DNA of 64,000 bases from Cymodocea nodosa (lineage: Eukaryota > Streptophyta > Magnoliopsida > Alismatales > Cymodoceaceae), in assembly GCA_036874045.1 (NCBI GenBank), contig CM072341.1:8692501-8756500 (forward strand), read 5' to 3'. Made by a program: the position numbers and the translations under genes. The notes beneath the pieces are model-generated. The model did not search any database, was not told the origin of the DNA, and saw only the letters and a program-made list of their open reading frames with translations. Positions 33,347 to 44,813 of this stretch are shown here, one piece after another (positions within the stretch are counted from its first letter, which is position 1; each line of letters starts with the position of its first letter).

Positions 33347-35059
33347 GCAAAGATTGTAGTTCTTCTTGCATAGCTCCCATCCAATGTACAACTTCTACTC
33401 TACTAACGGCAGCATCAAAACTTGGTGGATCAACATCCTCCACCTCACTAGCTACCTATAGGGCAAAAATGACCATATTATTGTAGCCATATCTCTTTGG
33501 AGGGTGAACATCCTTCCTAGAATGATCTTTGGCAACACACCTTGGACGTGTCATCAACAAACTCATCTCCACGACCATCTTCTGAAATCAAGCGTTGATC
33601 TGTATCAATAGGAACAAACTGATCAGAAATCAATGGTTGATTCAAATCAAGCTTCACCTGCTTAGGAGTACTAGGTGGATCCAAAACTATTGGCTTTTCT
33701 TTCTCGTGCATCAAAGAAACCTCATCAAAGGTAACATCCCTGCTATGAATGACTTTTCTTGTTTCTTTATCATATATTCTATAACCTTTTACTCCCATTC
33801 CATATCCCACAAAGATGCCTTCCTTGGCATGTAGCTCCAATTTACCATGATTCACATGGTAACAAGTAGGACATCCAAATACTTTCAATTTGGAGTAGTT
33901 CGCCGTTTTCTCCATCCATACTTCATAAGAGATCTTGTCGCCAATTGCATTAGATGGCGACCTATTCACCAAATAGGAGGCTGTGTTGACAGTTTCAGCC
34001 TAAAAACATTTTTCAGCCCAACATGTGAGATTATGCATCTAGCTCTCTCCAACAACATCCTATTAAGACGTTCTGCAACTCCATTTTGTTGTGATGTTCC
34101 CTTGACAGTATAATGCCTAGTTATGCTTGCATCTCTACAAAAAGTATCAAATTCATTTGAGCAAAATTCTAATCCATTATCTGTTCTCAAGTATTTTACT
34201 TTCCTCCCTACTTGGTTTTCAACAATAGCCTTCCATTGTTTAAAGTTCTTGAAGGCTTCACTCTTGTGCTTTATAATGAAAACCCAAGTCATATGACTAA
34301 AGTCATCAACAATGGAGAGAAAATACTTAGAACCTACTAAGGAAGGTTGTTGAGATGGTCCCCAACAATCTACATGGACATAATCTAATTTCCCTTTGGT
34401 GGAATGTTTTGCTCTTCCAAAGGAAACACGTTTCTGTTTTCCATAGATGCAATGCTTATATAAATCAATATCTATAAAGATATGATCATCTAACCTGCCA
34501 AGTGTGCTGAGCTTCTACATTCCCTTCAAACCCAAATGTCCTAACCTGGAATGCCAAATAGTTGACATAGACTGCTGATCACTTATTGTCGCAACTACTG
34601 AACCAATGATAGGTTTGCCCTGAAGAATGTATAAAGGTCCATCCTTGATTCCCTTCATCACTACTAGGGAATCTTTCAAAACGTGGAGTTTACCTCCTCC
34701 ACCTGAAAAACTAAAACCTTTCTTATCAAGAGCCATCAATGAAATAAGACTCTTGCCCAATCTTAGCACATGCCAAACATCCTTCAAGACTTTGATTGTC
34801 CAATCATGCATCTTGAATCTGACAGATCCAATACCTGCTCTGTCACAAACATCATTATCTGCTAAGTGACTTGTCCACCATCTACCTCCTCATATGTATG
34901 GAAATATTCTCTATTGGGAGTCATATGATGTGATGCACTAGAATCCATAATCCAACTCTGATCGGAGTAGGCACTACAACAAACAATAAGGGAGAAATCA
35001 TAGTCAGACCTTGAGTCTCCATTTTCAGCGACTGTTGCATTTCCCTTAGTCTTCAATTT
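33347..35059 (-). pseudogene. Element O protease, integrase and start of RT
   Basis: On the minus strand: protease WIMDSSASHHMTPNREYF, with the active-site DSG changed to DSS (about 34950); integrase start IWHSRLGHLGLKGM; core fragments YLRTDNGLEFCSNEF (second Asp) and TSQQNGVAERLNRML (Glu); C-terminus VFGCPTCYHV and GIFVGYGMGVKGYRIYDKETRKV. It ends near [14 protein letters not shown] where element D is inserted. Several frames are used, so frameshifts and stops are present. Confidence 0.86.
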
Positions 35060-35794
35060 AGGGCAATTCACCTTCCAATGCCCCTTTTCCTTGCAATAAT
35101 TTCAAGTGTCCTTGGAAATTCTACCTTTGGACTTACTTTTGCCTCTATGCCTGTTGTCTCTTCTACTCTACCGTCCTTTAGACTTTGAATGATGCACTAT
35201 CAAACCTGATCCGCTAGCATCATTGCTACCATGAGTAGCCAAATGTCTCAATTCTCTAGAATGAAGACTCGATCTTACCTCCTCCAAGGTAATAGTATCT
35301 TTGCCAACCACAAAAGATTGCACAAAATTCTCAAAGGAGAGAGGGAGAGATACCAATAAGATGAGAGCAGCATCGTCATCTTCCATTGTATCACCAATGT
35401 TCCTCAACTCCATGAGAATGGTGTTGAGTTGATCCAAATGTTGCTTCAATGGTATACCTTCCTTCATTTTGAGAGAGAACAGCCTTTGCTTCAACAACAC
35501 CTTATTTGTAAGAGACTTAGTCATATACAGAGATTCTAACTTATTCCAAAGACCCAAAGCTGTATTTTCATCTGCTACCTCAATGATTATCTCATCTGAT
35601 AAACATAGTAGAATAGTCGAATGTGCCTTCTCCTCTTGCTGTTCAAATTTGGTAGACTTCTTATCTAGGGTTGTCTCCACATTTAAGGGAGCCCAAATAC
35701 CCTGTTGTTTCAAAAGTGCTTTCATCTTAATCTGCCACAAGCTAAAGTTGTTCTTGCCATTGAACTTCTCAACTTTCAAGGCTGAAGATGCTAT
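35060..35794 (-). pseudogene. Element O gag
   Basis: Homologous to D's Gag almost throughout (LKVEKFNGKNNFSLWQIKMK, GLWNKLESLYMTKSLTNK, EEVRSSLHSRELRHLATHG). Where D has ATG, O has ATA at 35792-35794, so the start codon appears lost. A stop lies at 35168-35170, and the first knuckle Cys has become TGA (NYCKEKGHWKVNCPKL remains, about 35060-35100). Gag upstream of 35794 is leader read-through. Confidence 0.86.
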
Positions 35795-36772
35795 GATAAT
35801 AGAACAACACAAACACAACAAGAAAATACCAAAGAATTTAGACAATAAACAAGCACAAAATTTGCTATCCCAAAGCTATAAACGAATCTTTCATTCAAAA
35901 TATCCCAACCAACAAATGCAGCTACCGAATTCAAAAAATTACTTGCGAAGAATCCCAAGAAAACAAAGATGAGCCAAGATCACACGTATTGCCTAAAGAA
36001 ACAAAAGGAATTCCCAAAAAACTTCCAAAGAATTCCAAAAAACTTCAAAAGAATTCTAAAGAATTGGCCACACTTGGTCTATTCAAAAAAGCCGAAAAAG
36101 AATTCCGTAGAATCACGACAACAAACTTCAAAAGTTATGATAGGAATTCTTACTACTCGTTTCACCAACGTGGAAACGATAGATGACCAAGTGCATGTTG
36201 TCAAGATTCAAGATCGCGGGCGTTGAATAAAAAAACTCCAATCATGGACGGTTGTCGCGAACACAAGTCGCGAGCGAAGGTTGCGTGAGCAAACCGCAAG
36301 TGTTGGCGTCGAGAGAAGACGCCAGTGAATGCACGCGGGCACTGGCGTCAGGCGAGGATGCAAGCGGTCGCGCACAAGCGCTGATGTGGGTGAAGACGTG
36401 GGCGAATGCGCGTGGTCGCTAGCGTCGGGCGAGGATGCGAGTGGTCGTGCACGGACGCTGGTGCGGGCAAAGATGCCGATGAATGCGAGCAGGCGCTGGC
36501 GTCAGGCGAGGACGCGAGTGATCACCCACGAACGTTGGCGCAGACGAAGATGTGAACGATCGCATGGGCGAGAACACGGGCGATCGTGTGGGAGAGAATG
36601 TGGGCGATTGCGCGGGCGAGAACATGGGCGATTGCGCGGGCGTTGAACGCGGACGACTGCACAGGCGTTGGGTGCTAGCATCACCGGTCTTGGGCACCAG
36701 CTACGTGCGTTGGCCAAGATCTTTCTTTTCTTCTTTCCAAGGCTAATCCACGACCAACTCCTTAAGCTTTTC
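35795..36772 (-). other. Element O leader with GC-rich repeats
   Basis: Untranslated leader between the 5' LTR and gag. 35795-36230 is A-rich with runs such as AAAGAATTCCAAAAAACTTC (+ strand). 36240-36710 is strikingly GC- and CpG-rich, with a 77-bp tandem repeat. Open frames here on both strands come from the composition and repeats, not from genes. Confidence 0.75.
36345..36575 (-). repeat. 77-bp GC-rich tandem repeat, three copies
   Basis: GCGTCAGGCGAGGATGC-type units begin at 36345, 36422 and 36499, exactly 77 bp apart, with a few substitutions. Downstream (36550-36670) shorter units like GCGGGCGAGAACATGGGCGA recur. They lie in the transcribed leader of element O. Confidence 0.8.
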
Positions 36773-37096
36773 TCTGATACCACTTGTTATGCAAAGAGAG
36801 AATGCAAAAAGGGAGAAGCTTGGATACGCGGAGAAGAAAGAAGAGGACAAAGAGAGGTAGACGTCTGAAACAAGAACAACAAACACCAAGGTTTTAACGT
36901 GGTTCCCTAAATTGGGTACGTCTACGGATGGAGTTCAGTTGATTGATTCTTCTCTAAGTGATCACAAAGGGATATAAGATTCATCATCATTCTAAAGCAC
37001 ACGTTGGGGGCCTATTTATAACATTTGTGCACCCCAAGTGGCCAAGGACAAAAATACCGCTACGTGTAACAAACTAATTCAAGACACATAATAACA
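36773..37096 (-). repeat. Element O primer site and 5' LTR
   Basis: Minus-strand TGGTATCAGA (36773-36782) is the initiator tRNA-Met primer site, two bases inside the LTR (36785-37096). The LTR is TGTTATTATG...GCATAACA on the minus strand, with a TATA box TATAAATAG at 37012-37020. The target duplicate ATTTG follows at 37097-37101. Confidence 0.93.
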
Positions 37097-37101
37097 ATTT
37101 G

Positions 37102-38068
37102 TATTGATTCTAGTTTAGCAACATGAGCAAATGTTTCATCATAGTCAATTCCTTCCTCTTGCTTGTAACCTTGAGCAACTAACCTAATTTTATTTTTAAC
37201 TATATGTCCATCCTAATCTACTTTGTTTCTAAATACCCACCTTGTTCCTATTATAGACTGATTTTCAGGTGGTGGAACTAGATCCTATACCTCATTTCTT
37301 ATAAATTGATTTAGCTCATCTTGCATAGCTAAAAACCAAAATTCATCTTCTAAGGCATCTTAAATTTTCTTAGGTTCTAGTAAGGAAACAAATGAATAAG
37401 CACCGCAAATGTTGACTACTGATGACCTAGTCCTAACTCTTTGATTAGGATCGCCTATTATCTGATCAATAGGATGAGATGAAGCATAACGCCAATTTCT
37501 ATGTTGTTTCACATTTTCTATAGGTATGACATTATTTTCTTCTAAATCTTCATCATTTAAATTTATATTTCTTATTCTGTTAGATAATCTCTCAATTTCT
37601 CTGTCAACATCACTTGGTACCATTTTTGAGAGAATTTCTGAATCAAAGTTTTTAGCATGTCTAAAATCTAAATGAGAATTTTCATGAAATTTCACTTGTA
37701 GGGTTTCCTCAATGGTTTTTGTTGATTTGTTATATACTCTATATACTTTTCTTCTAATGGAATAACCAATAAAAATGCCCTCATCTGATTTGGCTCTAAA
37801 TTTGTCTCTACCTTCCTTAGTGTTTAAAATAAAACACTTGCAGCCAAAGGGTTTTAAATAACTTATTTTGGGAACCCTATTATATCATATCTCATAAGGA
37901 GTTTTATCTAAAATTGGTCTTAGATGTACTCTATTTATAACATAACATGCTGTATGAACTACTTCTGCCTAGAGAGATAGGGGTAACTTATTTTCATTTA
38001 ACATGATTCTAGACATTTCCTAAAGTGATTTGTTTTTACGTTCTACTATCCCATTTTGTGTAGGAGCT
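37102..38068 (-). pseudogene. Element M1 integrase C-terminus and RT start
   Basis: Minus strand, from 38068: integrase NGIVERKNKSL with the catalytic Glu, FGCKCFILNTKEGRDKF, EGIFIGYSIRRKVYRVY, then a linker HRNWRYASSHPIDQIIG, then RT start [18 protein letters not shown] and KLESIQ. It continues in frame at 24101 if element O is removed. Several stops are TAG where relatives have Trp or Gln. The 5' side is cut by M2's LTR. Confidence 0.87.
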
Positions 38069-39101
38069 TGTAGGATCGTTGTATCACAAGAGGAAGGGTG
38101 AATTGTGTCTTTAGTAATTAAAATTACCAGTAGATAAAATAAGAGCACAAAACACTTGTAAATAAAATTCTATTCTTTATAAACTTTAAAGAAAGAATTT
38201 ACAATATCTTTTCAGCTCAATTCCCTTCTTGACGGATTTGATACAATAATGTCTGATATACAATTCAAATAGAAATGAAGTCCTTATTCAAAACTAATTT
38301 CGAATTGTATAAAACCTGATCTTTATGCACGTAGCTCCTTTCCTTCTTTTTGCTCAGCTTCTGTATCTCTTCTTCTCCAATTGTCGAATTTCCAGACTTC
38401 TTGCGTTTGCAGCTCCTTTTTTGAAATTGCTTGGAATTTTGAACTTTTCTTCTGATGTTGGAGAATTTTTCTAGATATGAATATTCAGACTTGATTTTTT
38501 AGTTTGAGATCCGGATTGAATATTTAGACTTGGTTTTTGAGATTGGGATCCTCGTTGTAATGTAGCTTGTACTCTCTATTAGTTGTCAAACTCTAACTTC
38601 ACGTTCAGCATGTTCATCCACTTAATCCATAATTTACGTACTAATTTCAGATTCAAATTATCCACGATTTCCACTATCTTTTTGAATTTCCACTATGTCC
38701 ACTACTATTTTGAAATTTCCACTTTCTCCATTATCATTTTGAATTTCCACGATTTCCACTCGTAGATTCACCAAAACTTTATCTTCCTAGAGATTTGTAG
38801 AATATCTTCTAAGTCTTCATTTTAGTCGAACACTTATCCTCTAAGTCCTGAAAAGACTCGAACATTTATCTATAACTCTTCGAGTTTTTCCACTTGCAAA
38901 ACACATGATTGAACATAGAAAACTTATATGTTCATTAGTTATTTTATAAAACTCGAATAGTTATCTATCCATGCGTATAAAAACTCGAACAGTTATCTAA
39001 CTCTTCGATTTTCATTATCGAATGCACATGGAAAATACGTGACAACTTAAAACATTAAAAACACACGTGTAGATAACTTAACTATACGAGTTTTTAACAT
39101 A
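38069..39101 (-). repeat. Element M2 3' LTR (5' end deleted)
   Basis: It matches 16868-17905 and reads CGATCCTACA at its minus-strand end. Homology stops after TTTTTAACATA; the counterpart of 17906-18130 is missing. Confidence 0.85.
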
Positions 39102-39136
39102 GGTCTTCATCCATGTCCTCGTACATGTCCTGACAT
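39102..39136 (-). pseudogene. First codons of the extra ORF of M2
   Basis: Minus-strand ATG at 39134-39136 opens MSGHVRGHG before a TGA; the remaining protein is deleted. It shows the basic, Gly-rich start shared with M1 and E. Confidence 0.6.
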
Positions 39137-39971
39137 TGTCGATTAATCTTCGCTATTCATTGTAGAACTTAGTGGAAGTAAAGATTGTGAACCTAGGGTT
39201 TTACCAAGGTAGAAACACGAAAGGTTGTTAGTAAAACATTTATAACTCTTTGAGTTTATAAATGGATAAACAGATTCAATCATTGAAATCATAAATATAA
39301 GATCCATTATTGATAAATATCTCAAATGCTTACAATAATTGTATGAGTTTTACAACCGACAAAAGTAGAAGACTTAGCGTAACTATTTGTGTAAAGAAAA
39401 TAACTACTGGCTAAGTAAACATTGAGAAAACTCGAAGACTTATGATAACTATTCGAGTTTTGTAAGCAGTAAAACACATAACTATATGACAAACTAGAAT
39501 AGTTATTGTCATATTTTAAGTCTTTCATAAAAATATAATAATATTAAGTTAACTGTTTGAGTTTCTTAGATGGATATGCGTAAAAGTCGAAGACTTGAGC
39601 ATAACTGTTCAAGTTTCTTAAAAGGATAAAATATAAAAATTTAAAATAGAAACTCAGAGAGAAATCTACCTATTCGAGTTTGTAGAAGAGTAAAAACGTA
39701 ACAATACAAAAAACTCGGAGGGTTAGGTAAAATAGCTGAAATCAAGTGAAATGCAAAACTGTACATTAAACTAATTGAATGAGTCTAACTTTTTATCACT
39801 ATAAGTTCTAGAATATTTGCATTTGATTAAATGTACCATTGGTTGTCATTGTTTGCTCCCCCTACATAAATGTAGTCTAGAGAATCTATGGCGTACTTAA
39901 TATTAGGTTGCCAAGCCCTAATAGATTTGTCATTAAAGTCCAAGATTAGCTGACTTAAGTTGGTTGCTAAG
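39137..39971 (-). other. Pol to extra-ORF spacer of M2, part 1
   Basis: Non-coding, matches M1's 21040-21860. It contains the conserved TGTAGGGGGAGCA block (39854-39866, minus strand) followed by AACAATG. The spacer resumes at 41514 and runs to 42476 with a C-run near 41850; no gene is seen there. Confidence 0.7.
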
Positions 39972-41508
39972 TGTTGAGCTATATTTTTAGCTCAAGCTTT
40001 ACTGTAAGTGCACAGTTCTTTTGGTGTACATGGCAAATACAGGTCATTCTTCCACAAGGATTGTGTTTATGACTTAATCAACTATTACTCAACTTGTTCT
40101 TCAAGCTCTTAGGTATACTTCAGTAAATTAATAACATGTGAATGTAGAATAATCAAAGTTAACACAAGCTCACAAATTATGCAATTTCAAGGCAATGTGT
40201 AGTGGAAAATGGTGATGTGAATCAATTTCTTTACTTGTAAATCTATCAACTCATTCAATTATAACATGCACACAAGTTCCATGTGATTTCAGAAGTGATA
40301 TCCATGCATCAATATTAAGGAAAGAAAAATAAAACAAGAAGGTTCAATAGACTATACTACTCTATTCTAATTTATACTAAATGCATGCAACTATGCTATT
40401 TGCTAATCTAGCTAAACTATACTATACTACTTGCATTAGAAATTCTTTTTGGAGATTGATTAGGACAAAATGTGATCAATATAAGATATAACAAACTCAA
40501 TTAACTACTAAAATTAAAATTAACAACTAGAGATAAGTGATAGGTTCTTCATTCAAATGAACATCAACACTTATTTTCTTCTTCTTTCAATTCACACATT
40601 CTTCTCAAATGCGCCAAGCCACCATTGGTGAGTGTCATTCACTCGTGTGAAAGCCTCACCAACAGCCCCAACAATACACGTGAATAGAGGATGCAAATTA
40701 GAAGTTGAAAAGAAGAATTAAACATTCATATACATTCATTGAACTCTATCTAGCTAAGAAGACATATAATTGAGATGTTCACCACCATTTCTCATCAATT
40801 CTTCCTTCTATACAAGAAAATAATAAACTCTAAGAGTTGTCACTACCTTAGGAGCTTCTTATCTTCTTCTCTAGAGCTTTGAATTCAATGGAACTTGGCA
40901 GCAAATCCACCTCCAAGCTTGGACGTCTTCTCCTTAGCCCTTGGAATGGTGAATAGCATGAATGGATGGTCTTTCTTTGGAAGCACAAGCCTCACCTCCA
41001 AGCTTCTTCTCCTCCTTCTTTCTCTCGTTGGAAACACCAAGTTGTTGGCCGAAAATCCTCTCCCCTTGTATTTATGTTGTTTTGTCTTCTCTCTCTTTGA
41101 TGTGGCACCTTGGTTTTATCACCAAGCCAATAAGATGCCATAGATCTAGGAGGGCCAATAAGGTGTTGGCATGTCCTCTTCTTTAAAGTTTAGTCCACCA
41201 ACTTTTGATTCTTTACATCTTCTTTGGTCTTTTGCATTAAGCTCCTCCCATATGTATGTTACCTACAATTAATGGAAGTTGAACTCCAAGAGACGTTAGC
41301 CAACATAGGACATGGTAAATAAATCAATGTGTTCCATGTAAAATTATATCCAATGGGGGATGCACTTGTTAATTAAATTTCTATATTGCACTATATTTCA
41401 AGACTTATATTACCCATAATTAATATCATTTATCCACCATAGATATATAATATCATGCAAAATTACTTATAAAATTCATTAAAAATGGGCAAAATTAAAG
41501 CTTGAACA
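39972..41508 (-). mobile_element. Solo LTR of Athila type in M2 spacer
   Basis: The insert reads TGTTGAGC...GCTTGAACA and is flanked by a perfect CTAAG duplication (39967-39971 and 41509-41513). The matching M1 sequence (near 21865) is uninterrupted. On the minus strand it carries a TATA-like ATAAATA at 41069-41075, GGCCAACA downstream, and near its end GACCTGTATTTGCC and GTGCACTTACAGTAA, the signature of the other Athila-type LTRs here. Orientation is therefore minus. Short + strand ORFs at 40895-41186 lie within it and look like chance. Confidence 0.87.
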
Positions 41509-42476
41509 CTAAGCCTTAAATAGATTTGTCATTTAAGTTCAAAATCTGGTGTACTTAAACTGGGTTGCCAAGCCCCAATAGATTTTTTTGAAAAAATTTA
41601 AATACAGAAATAAGTAGTAGATTTAACAATTTAGACATTCTGACTTTTATTTTATTCAGTTTATAAAAGAAAATTCATAAAGATATACCTTTAGATAACT
41701 TAAAAGAATTCAATAATGAGTACACGAACTTAAGAAAATAAATGTGTTACATTATGTGTAAAGAATAGATAATAACAAAGATTATATGCACAGATTATGG
41801 CAGAATTGTTATAACACCTGTAAAATAAATTAAGCTTGAGGACATTGCCCCCCCCCCCTTTTTTTTATGTATTACCTCTCACAATATCATCTTTTTACGT
41901 GATCACAATCCCTTGCTTAGGGGAAAGATAACCAGTTACTCAATGATAAGTGAGAACAAGTAACTTTTTTTTTATATTAAATAGAATCTAAATTACTTGT
42001 AAAATGAGTTTTCAGTCAGCACATCCTAAACTAGTTGGTTCAAGTGAATAGGGTTTAAGATCCCCCAACGGACTTAATTATTCAAGCAATTGTAGACAAA
42101 CAAGAAAATAAGACAGTAAATTGAATAAGAGGCAACCGCAAGACTTAATTTTACTAATAATATGTTAATAACTTTCTTTTAATAAACAATACATATTTTC
42201 TATGTATTTTTCAGTTAAAATCTCTATAATGGCATAAACATAAGTAACAAAAATATAGTTGGTACTCATATTGAATCAAATTAACTTTCCTTAAGTAACA
42301 TTTTCTAAATTTTTATTAAATAAATTGATTTCAATAAAAATCAGAATTTCATAAATTCTTAACTACTAGTAAATAGTAATTCTAAAATAGATATTTTGAG
42401 TTTTTTTAAATAAAGAAATTTAAATTCTAAAGCTACTTTGTAACAAACCTAAATATTATGTAATGAACAGGACAAA

Positions 42477-43484
42477 TTAAACATTAGATAACCTACAGAT
42501 ACCAAGTTCTAATCGTAATTTTGAAAATGTATTCTCATCTAAGGGTTTTGTAAATAGATCTGCTAATTGTTCTATGGTAGAAACAAAATTTAATACTATT
42601 TTTCCTTTTATAACATTATCCCTTAGAAAATAATGTCGAACTTCTATATGTTTAGCTCGTAAATGTAAGATAGGATTTTTAGACAAACTTATTGCAAAAC
42701 TACTATCACAGAAAATCTTAGTTGGTTCATAAGCTAAATTAAAATCTTTTAAAGTTTGTTTGATCCACAAAATTTGAGCACAACAAAGTGCAGCAGCTAT
42801 ATATTCAGCTTAAGTTGTAGATAATGCTATACAATTTTGCTTTTGCTAAACCATGACACTAAAGAATTTCCTAATAATTGGCAAGTGCCACTAGTGTTTT
42901 TTCTTTCAAACTTACATCCTACGAAATCAGCATCACTATAACCTATTAAATTTAGAGAACTGTGTTTAAAGTAAAATAATCTGAAATTGATGGTTCCTAA
43001 TAAATATTTAAAAATTCGTTTAACAGCAAGTAGGTGTGATTCTTTAGGATTAGATTGCTATCTAGCACAAGTACACACACTAAACATAATATCTGGTCGG
43101 CTAGCTGTTAAATAAAGTAATGAACCAATCATACTTCTATATTGTTTTATATCTATAGTTTTTCTAAAGTCATCTTTATCTAACTTAGTGATAGTACTCG
43201 GTGTATTCTTTGTTTTGGTGTTGTCTAACCCAAACCTCTTTAATAAATCTTGAGTATATTTTTCTTATGAAATAAAAGTACCTTGATTTAACTACTTAAT
43301 TTGTAAGCCTAGGAAAAATGATAGTTCACCCATTACACTCATTTCAAATTGATTAGTCATGTCTTTCGAAAAAGACTCAACTAATTTATCATTTATTGCT
43401 CCAAATATGATGTCATCTACATAGATTTGAACTACCAATATATCTTTTTCGACCTTCTTGATAAAAAGAGTGTGATCTGCCTTT
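42477..43484 (-). pseudogene. Element M2 RT C-terminus and RNase H
   Basis: It is the counterpart of M1's 22847-23860: the YVDD region is present near 43405, then RNase H with CDSSFAISLSKNPILHLRAKHIEV and DLFTKPLDENTFSKLRLELGICRL at the end. Several stops are present. It is cut at 43484 by the LTR fragment beginning TGTTAGGACC. Confidence 0.87.
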
Positions 43485-43725
43485 TGTTAGGACCTTAGTA
43501 TTTTGATAATGCAAAAACCTGTGTGAAGAAACAAATTGTATTTCATAGTTAAGACAGCTCAGCAAAAGATCAGAAGGTAGATAAAGTCATTACAGATAGT
43601 TCAGAATGGGTTGTAAGAGATAAACAAGATATCAGAAGGTTACTAGGCTTAACTATCCAGAAGAGATATATTTTCGATGAGTTACCTATTATAGATGGAA
43701 CAGATCGTTTAGTTAACCTTCTATG
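43485..43725 (+). repeat. Sirevirus-type LTR 5' fragment
   Basis: It starts TGTTAGGACCTTAG, then TTTTGATAATGCAAAAACC and AAAAGATCAGAAGG, which match the LTR start of N (8821, minus) and of the LTR at 62755. After about 240 bp the orientation flips. The exact boundary is uncertain by tens of bases. Confidence 0.7.
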
Positions 43726-44696
43726 GCACGATACTGAAACACTCAGCTCTAAACTCACCAAAGCTAGGAGTGAAGAGTAAGGGAAGAAACAATACAAAGA
43801 AGAAACATGATTTACGTGGTTCAACAACAGCCTATGTCCACAGAGAGTTGAATGTTCCTTTATGAGCTTCGGCACAATCAACCGCAATGTTTTACAACAT
43901 CATAAAGGTTTATATACTACCCAACTTAGGGTTTATAAACCTTTAATTACATACAAGCCATTATAGTAGAGAAACAATGCTTCGGAGAAGAGACTCTTAA
44001 TTTCAGAGCCTTATCTTCTTATCTTTCCGAAATCTGCCACATTTCGGATAGTTACAGACTTAACTATCCGAAGAGAAACTTCTTTCTGAACAGGTGGTAC
44101 TGTAGCAGGCTAACTGTCTAAAGAGATTCGGTATTTCAGACAGTTACTGATTTAACTGTTCGAAAAGTCACTTACTTCTCTCTCTCTTTCCTTTCGGAAG
44201 GTTTTGCTGATAACTCACTGAAAACTGCATGTATTTCGGATAGTTACATCTTAACTATTCGAAAACTCACTTAAGTGTCTTTTTCAGGCATTTCAAAAGG
44301 TTCTGCCGATAACCTTCCGAAAGCTTATGAACTTTGGATAGTTATTGCCTAACTATTTGAAGATCCACTTAAGTCATTGCTTTCCGGATACTTGGCTTCT
44401 TAACTATCTGAAGATCCACTTAAGTGTCTGACTTTCAGATACATAGCTTCATAACTATCCAAATGTCTACTTAAGTGTCATTTAAGTCATTTCGGATAGT
44501 TACAACTAGTAACTCTCCGAAATCTTTTGACTTTCGGATAGTTAACTCAAAGCCTCTAACTGAACTTTTATTTCTAGATACTTAGGTCTGCAACCTACCA
44601 AAAATATAAAGCTGCCGAATACTAACTGTTAATAAGCTTCCGATTGAACCTGGACTTCTTGTGGCATACTCCACACTTGTACTACTTGCCCTAACA
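43726..44696 (-). repeat. Sirevirus-type 3' LTR fragment, inverted
   Basis: Its minus-strand start TGTTAGGGC at 44696 abuts a weak polypurine tract (AGTAGGAGAT) and an RNase H gene, so it is a minus-strand 3' LTR. It holds the CGGATAGTTA / TAACTATCCGAA array. The 3' end is missing; together with 43485-43725 it forms a head-to-head chimera with TGTTAGG...CCTAACA ends. Confidence 0.7.
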
Positions 44697-44813
44697 ATCT
44701 CCTACTTGGAGTTTGTCACAATGATTGAAAGAAAAATCAATCTCTACACTCGGCTTATAGTTTATTACAATAGCTGCTCAAATAATCATCAACTCTTCAT
44801 CTCCTTCTTCTTT

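Larger units (their letters stand above)
24102..37096 (-). mobile_element. Tork/Tnt1-like Ty1/copia element O (host of element D)
   Basis: Two 312-bp LTRs (24102-24413 and 36785-37096) bound it. It is flanked by the 5-bp duplication ATTTG (24097-24101 and 37097-37101). A primer site lies inside the right LTR and a polypurine tract inside the left, so it runs on the minus strand. Without the inserted D and its duplicated target it is about 5.6 kb, normal for this group. It split M1's RT between Gln and Ile codons. The LTRs differ at about 19 of 312 sites by eye (6%), so the insertion is old. Confidence 0.93.
16868..38068 (-). mobile_element. Sirevirus-like Ty1/copia element M1 (3' part, interrupted)
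   Basis: On the minus strand M1 shows integrase C-terminal part and RT start (38068-37102), then after the 13-kb insertion O the rest of RT and RNase H (24101-22847), a 1.8-kb spacer, an extra ORF (21039-18428), polypurine tracts and the 3' LTR (18130-16868). The upstream half (5' LTR, gag, protease, integrase start) is not seen. At 38068 the integrase frame is cut at AlaProThrGlnAsnGly by the LTR of the sibling M2. The 3' LTR end reads TATAGGATC on the + strand where M2 has TGTAGGATC. Confidence 0.82.
38069..43484 (-). mobile_element. Sirevirus-like element M2, sibling of M1
   Basis: It repeats M1 in the same order and strand: 3' LTR (38069-39101), the first codons of the extra ORF, the pol to extra-ORF spacer, RNase H and RT (42477-43484). 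An internal deletion at 39101/39102 removed the LTR's first 225 bp, the polypurine tracts and nearly all of the extra ORF. A solo LTR interrupts the spacer. The LTR's outer end is complete and touches M1's integrase gene, so M2 probably inserted into M1. Its 5' half is lost at 43484, so the target duplicate cannot be checked. Confidence 0.82.

Noticed and set aside
33198..33443. Possible host-retroelement fusion ORF on the minus strand
   Set aside because: It simply reads from O's pol across the target duplicate into D's LTR.
36329..36868. Overlapping open frames on both strands in GC-rich DNA
   Set aside because: They arise from stop-poor GC-rich 77-bp repeats in the leader of element O; no homology or plausible start context.
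40895..41186. Hydrophobic small ORFs resembling a membrane protein
   Set aside because: They lie on the strand opposite the solo LTR's transcript; leucine-rich reading comes from CTT/CTC repeats.
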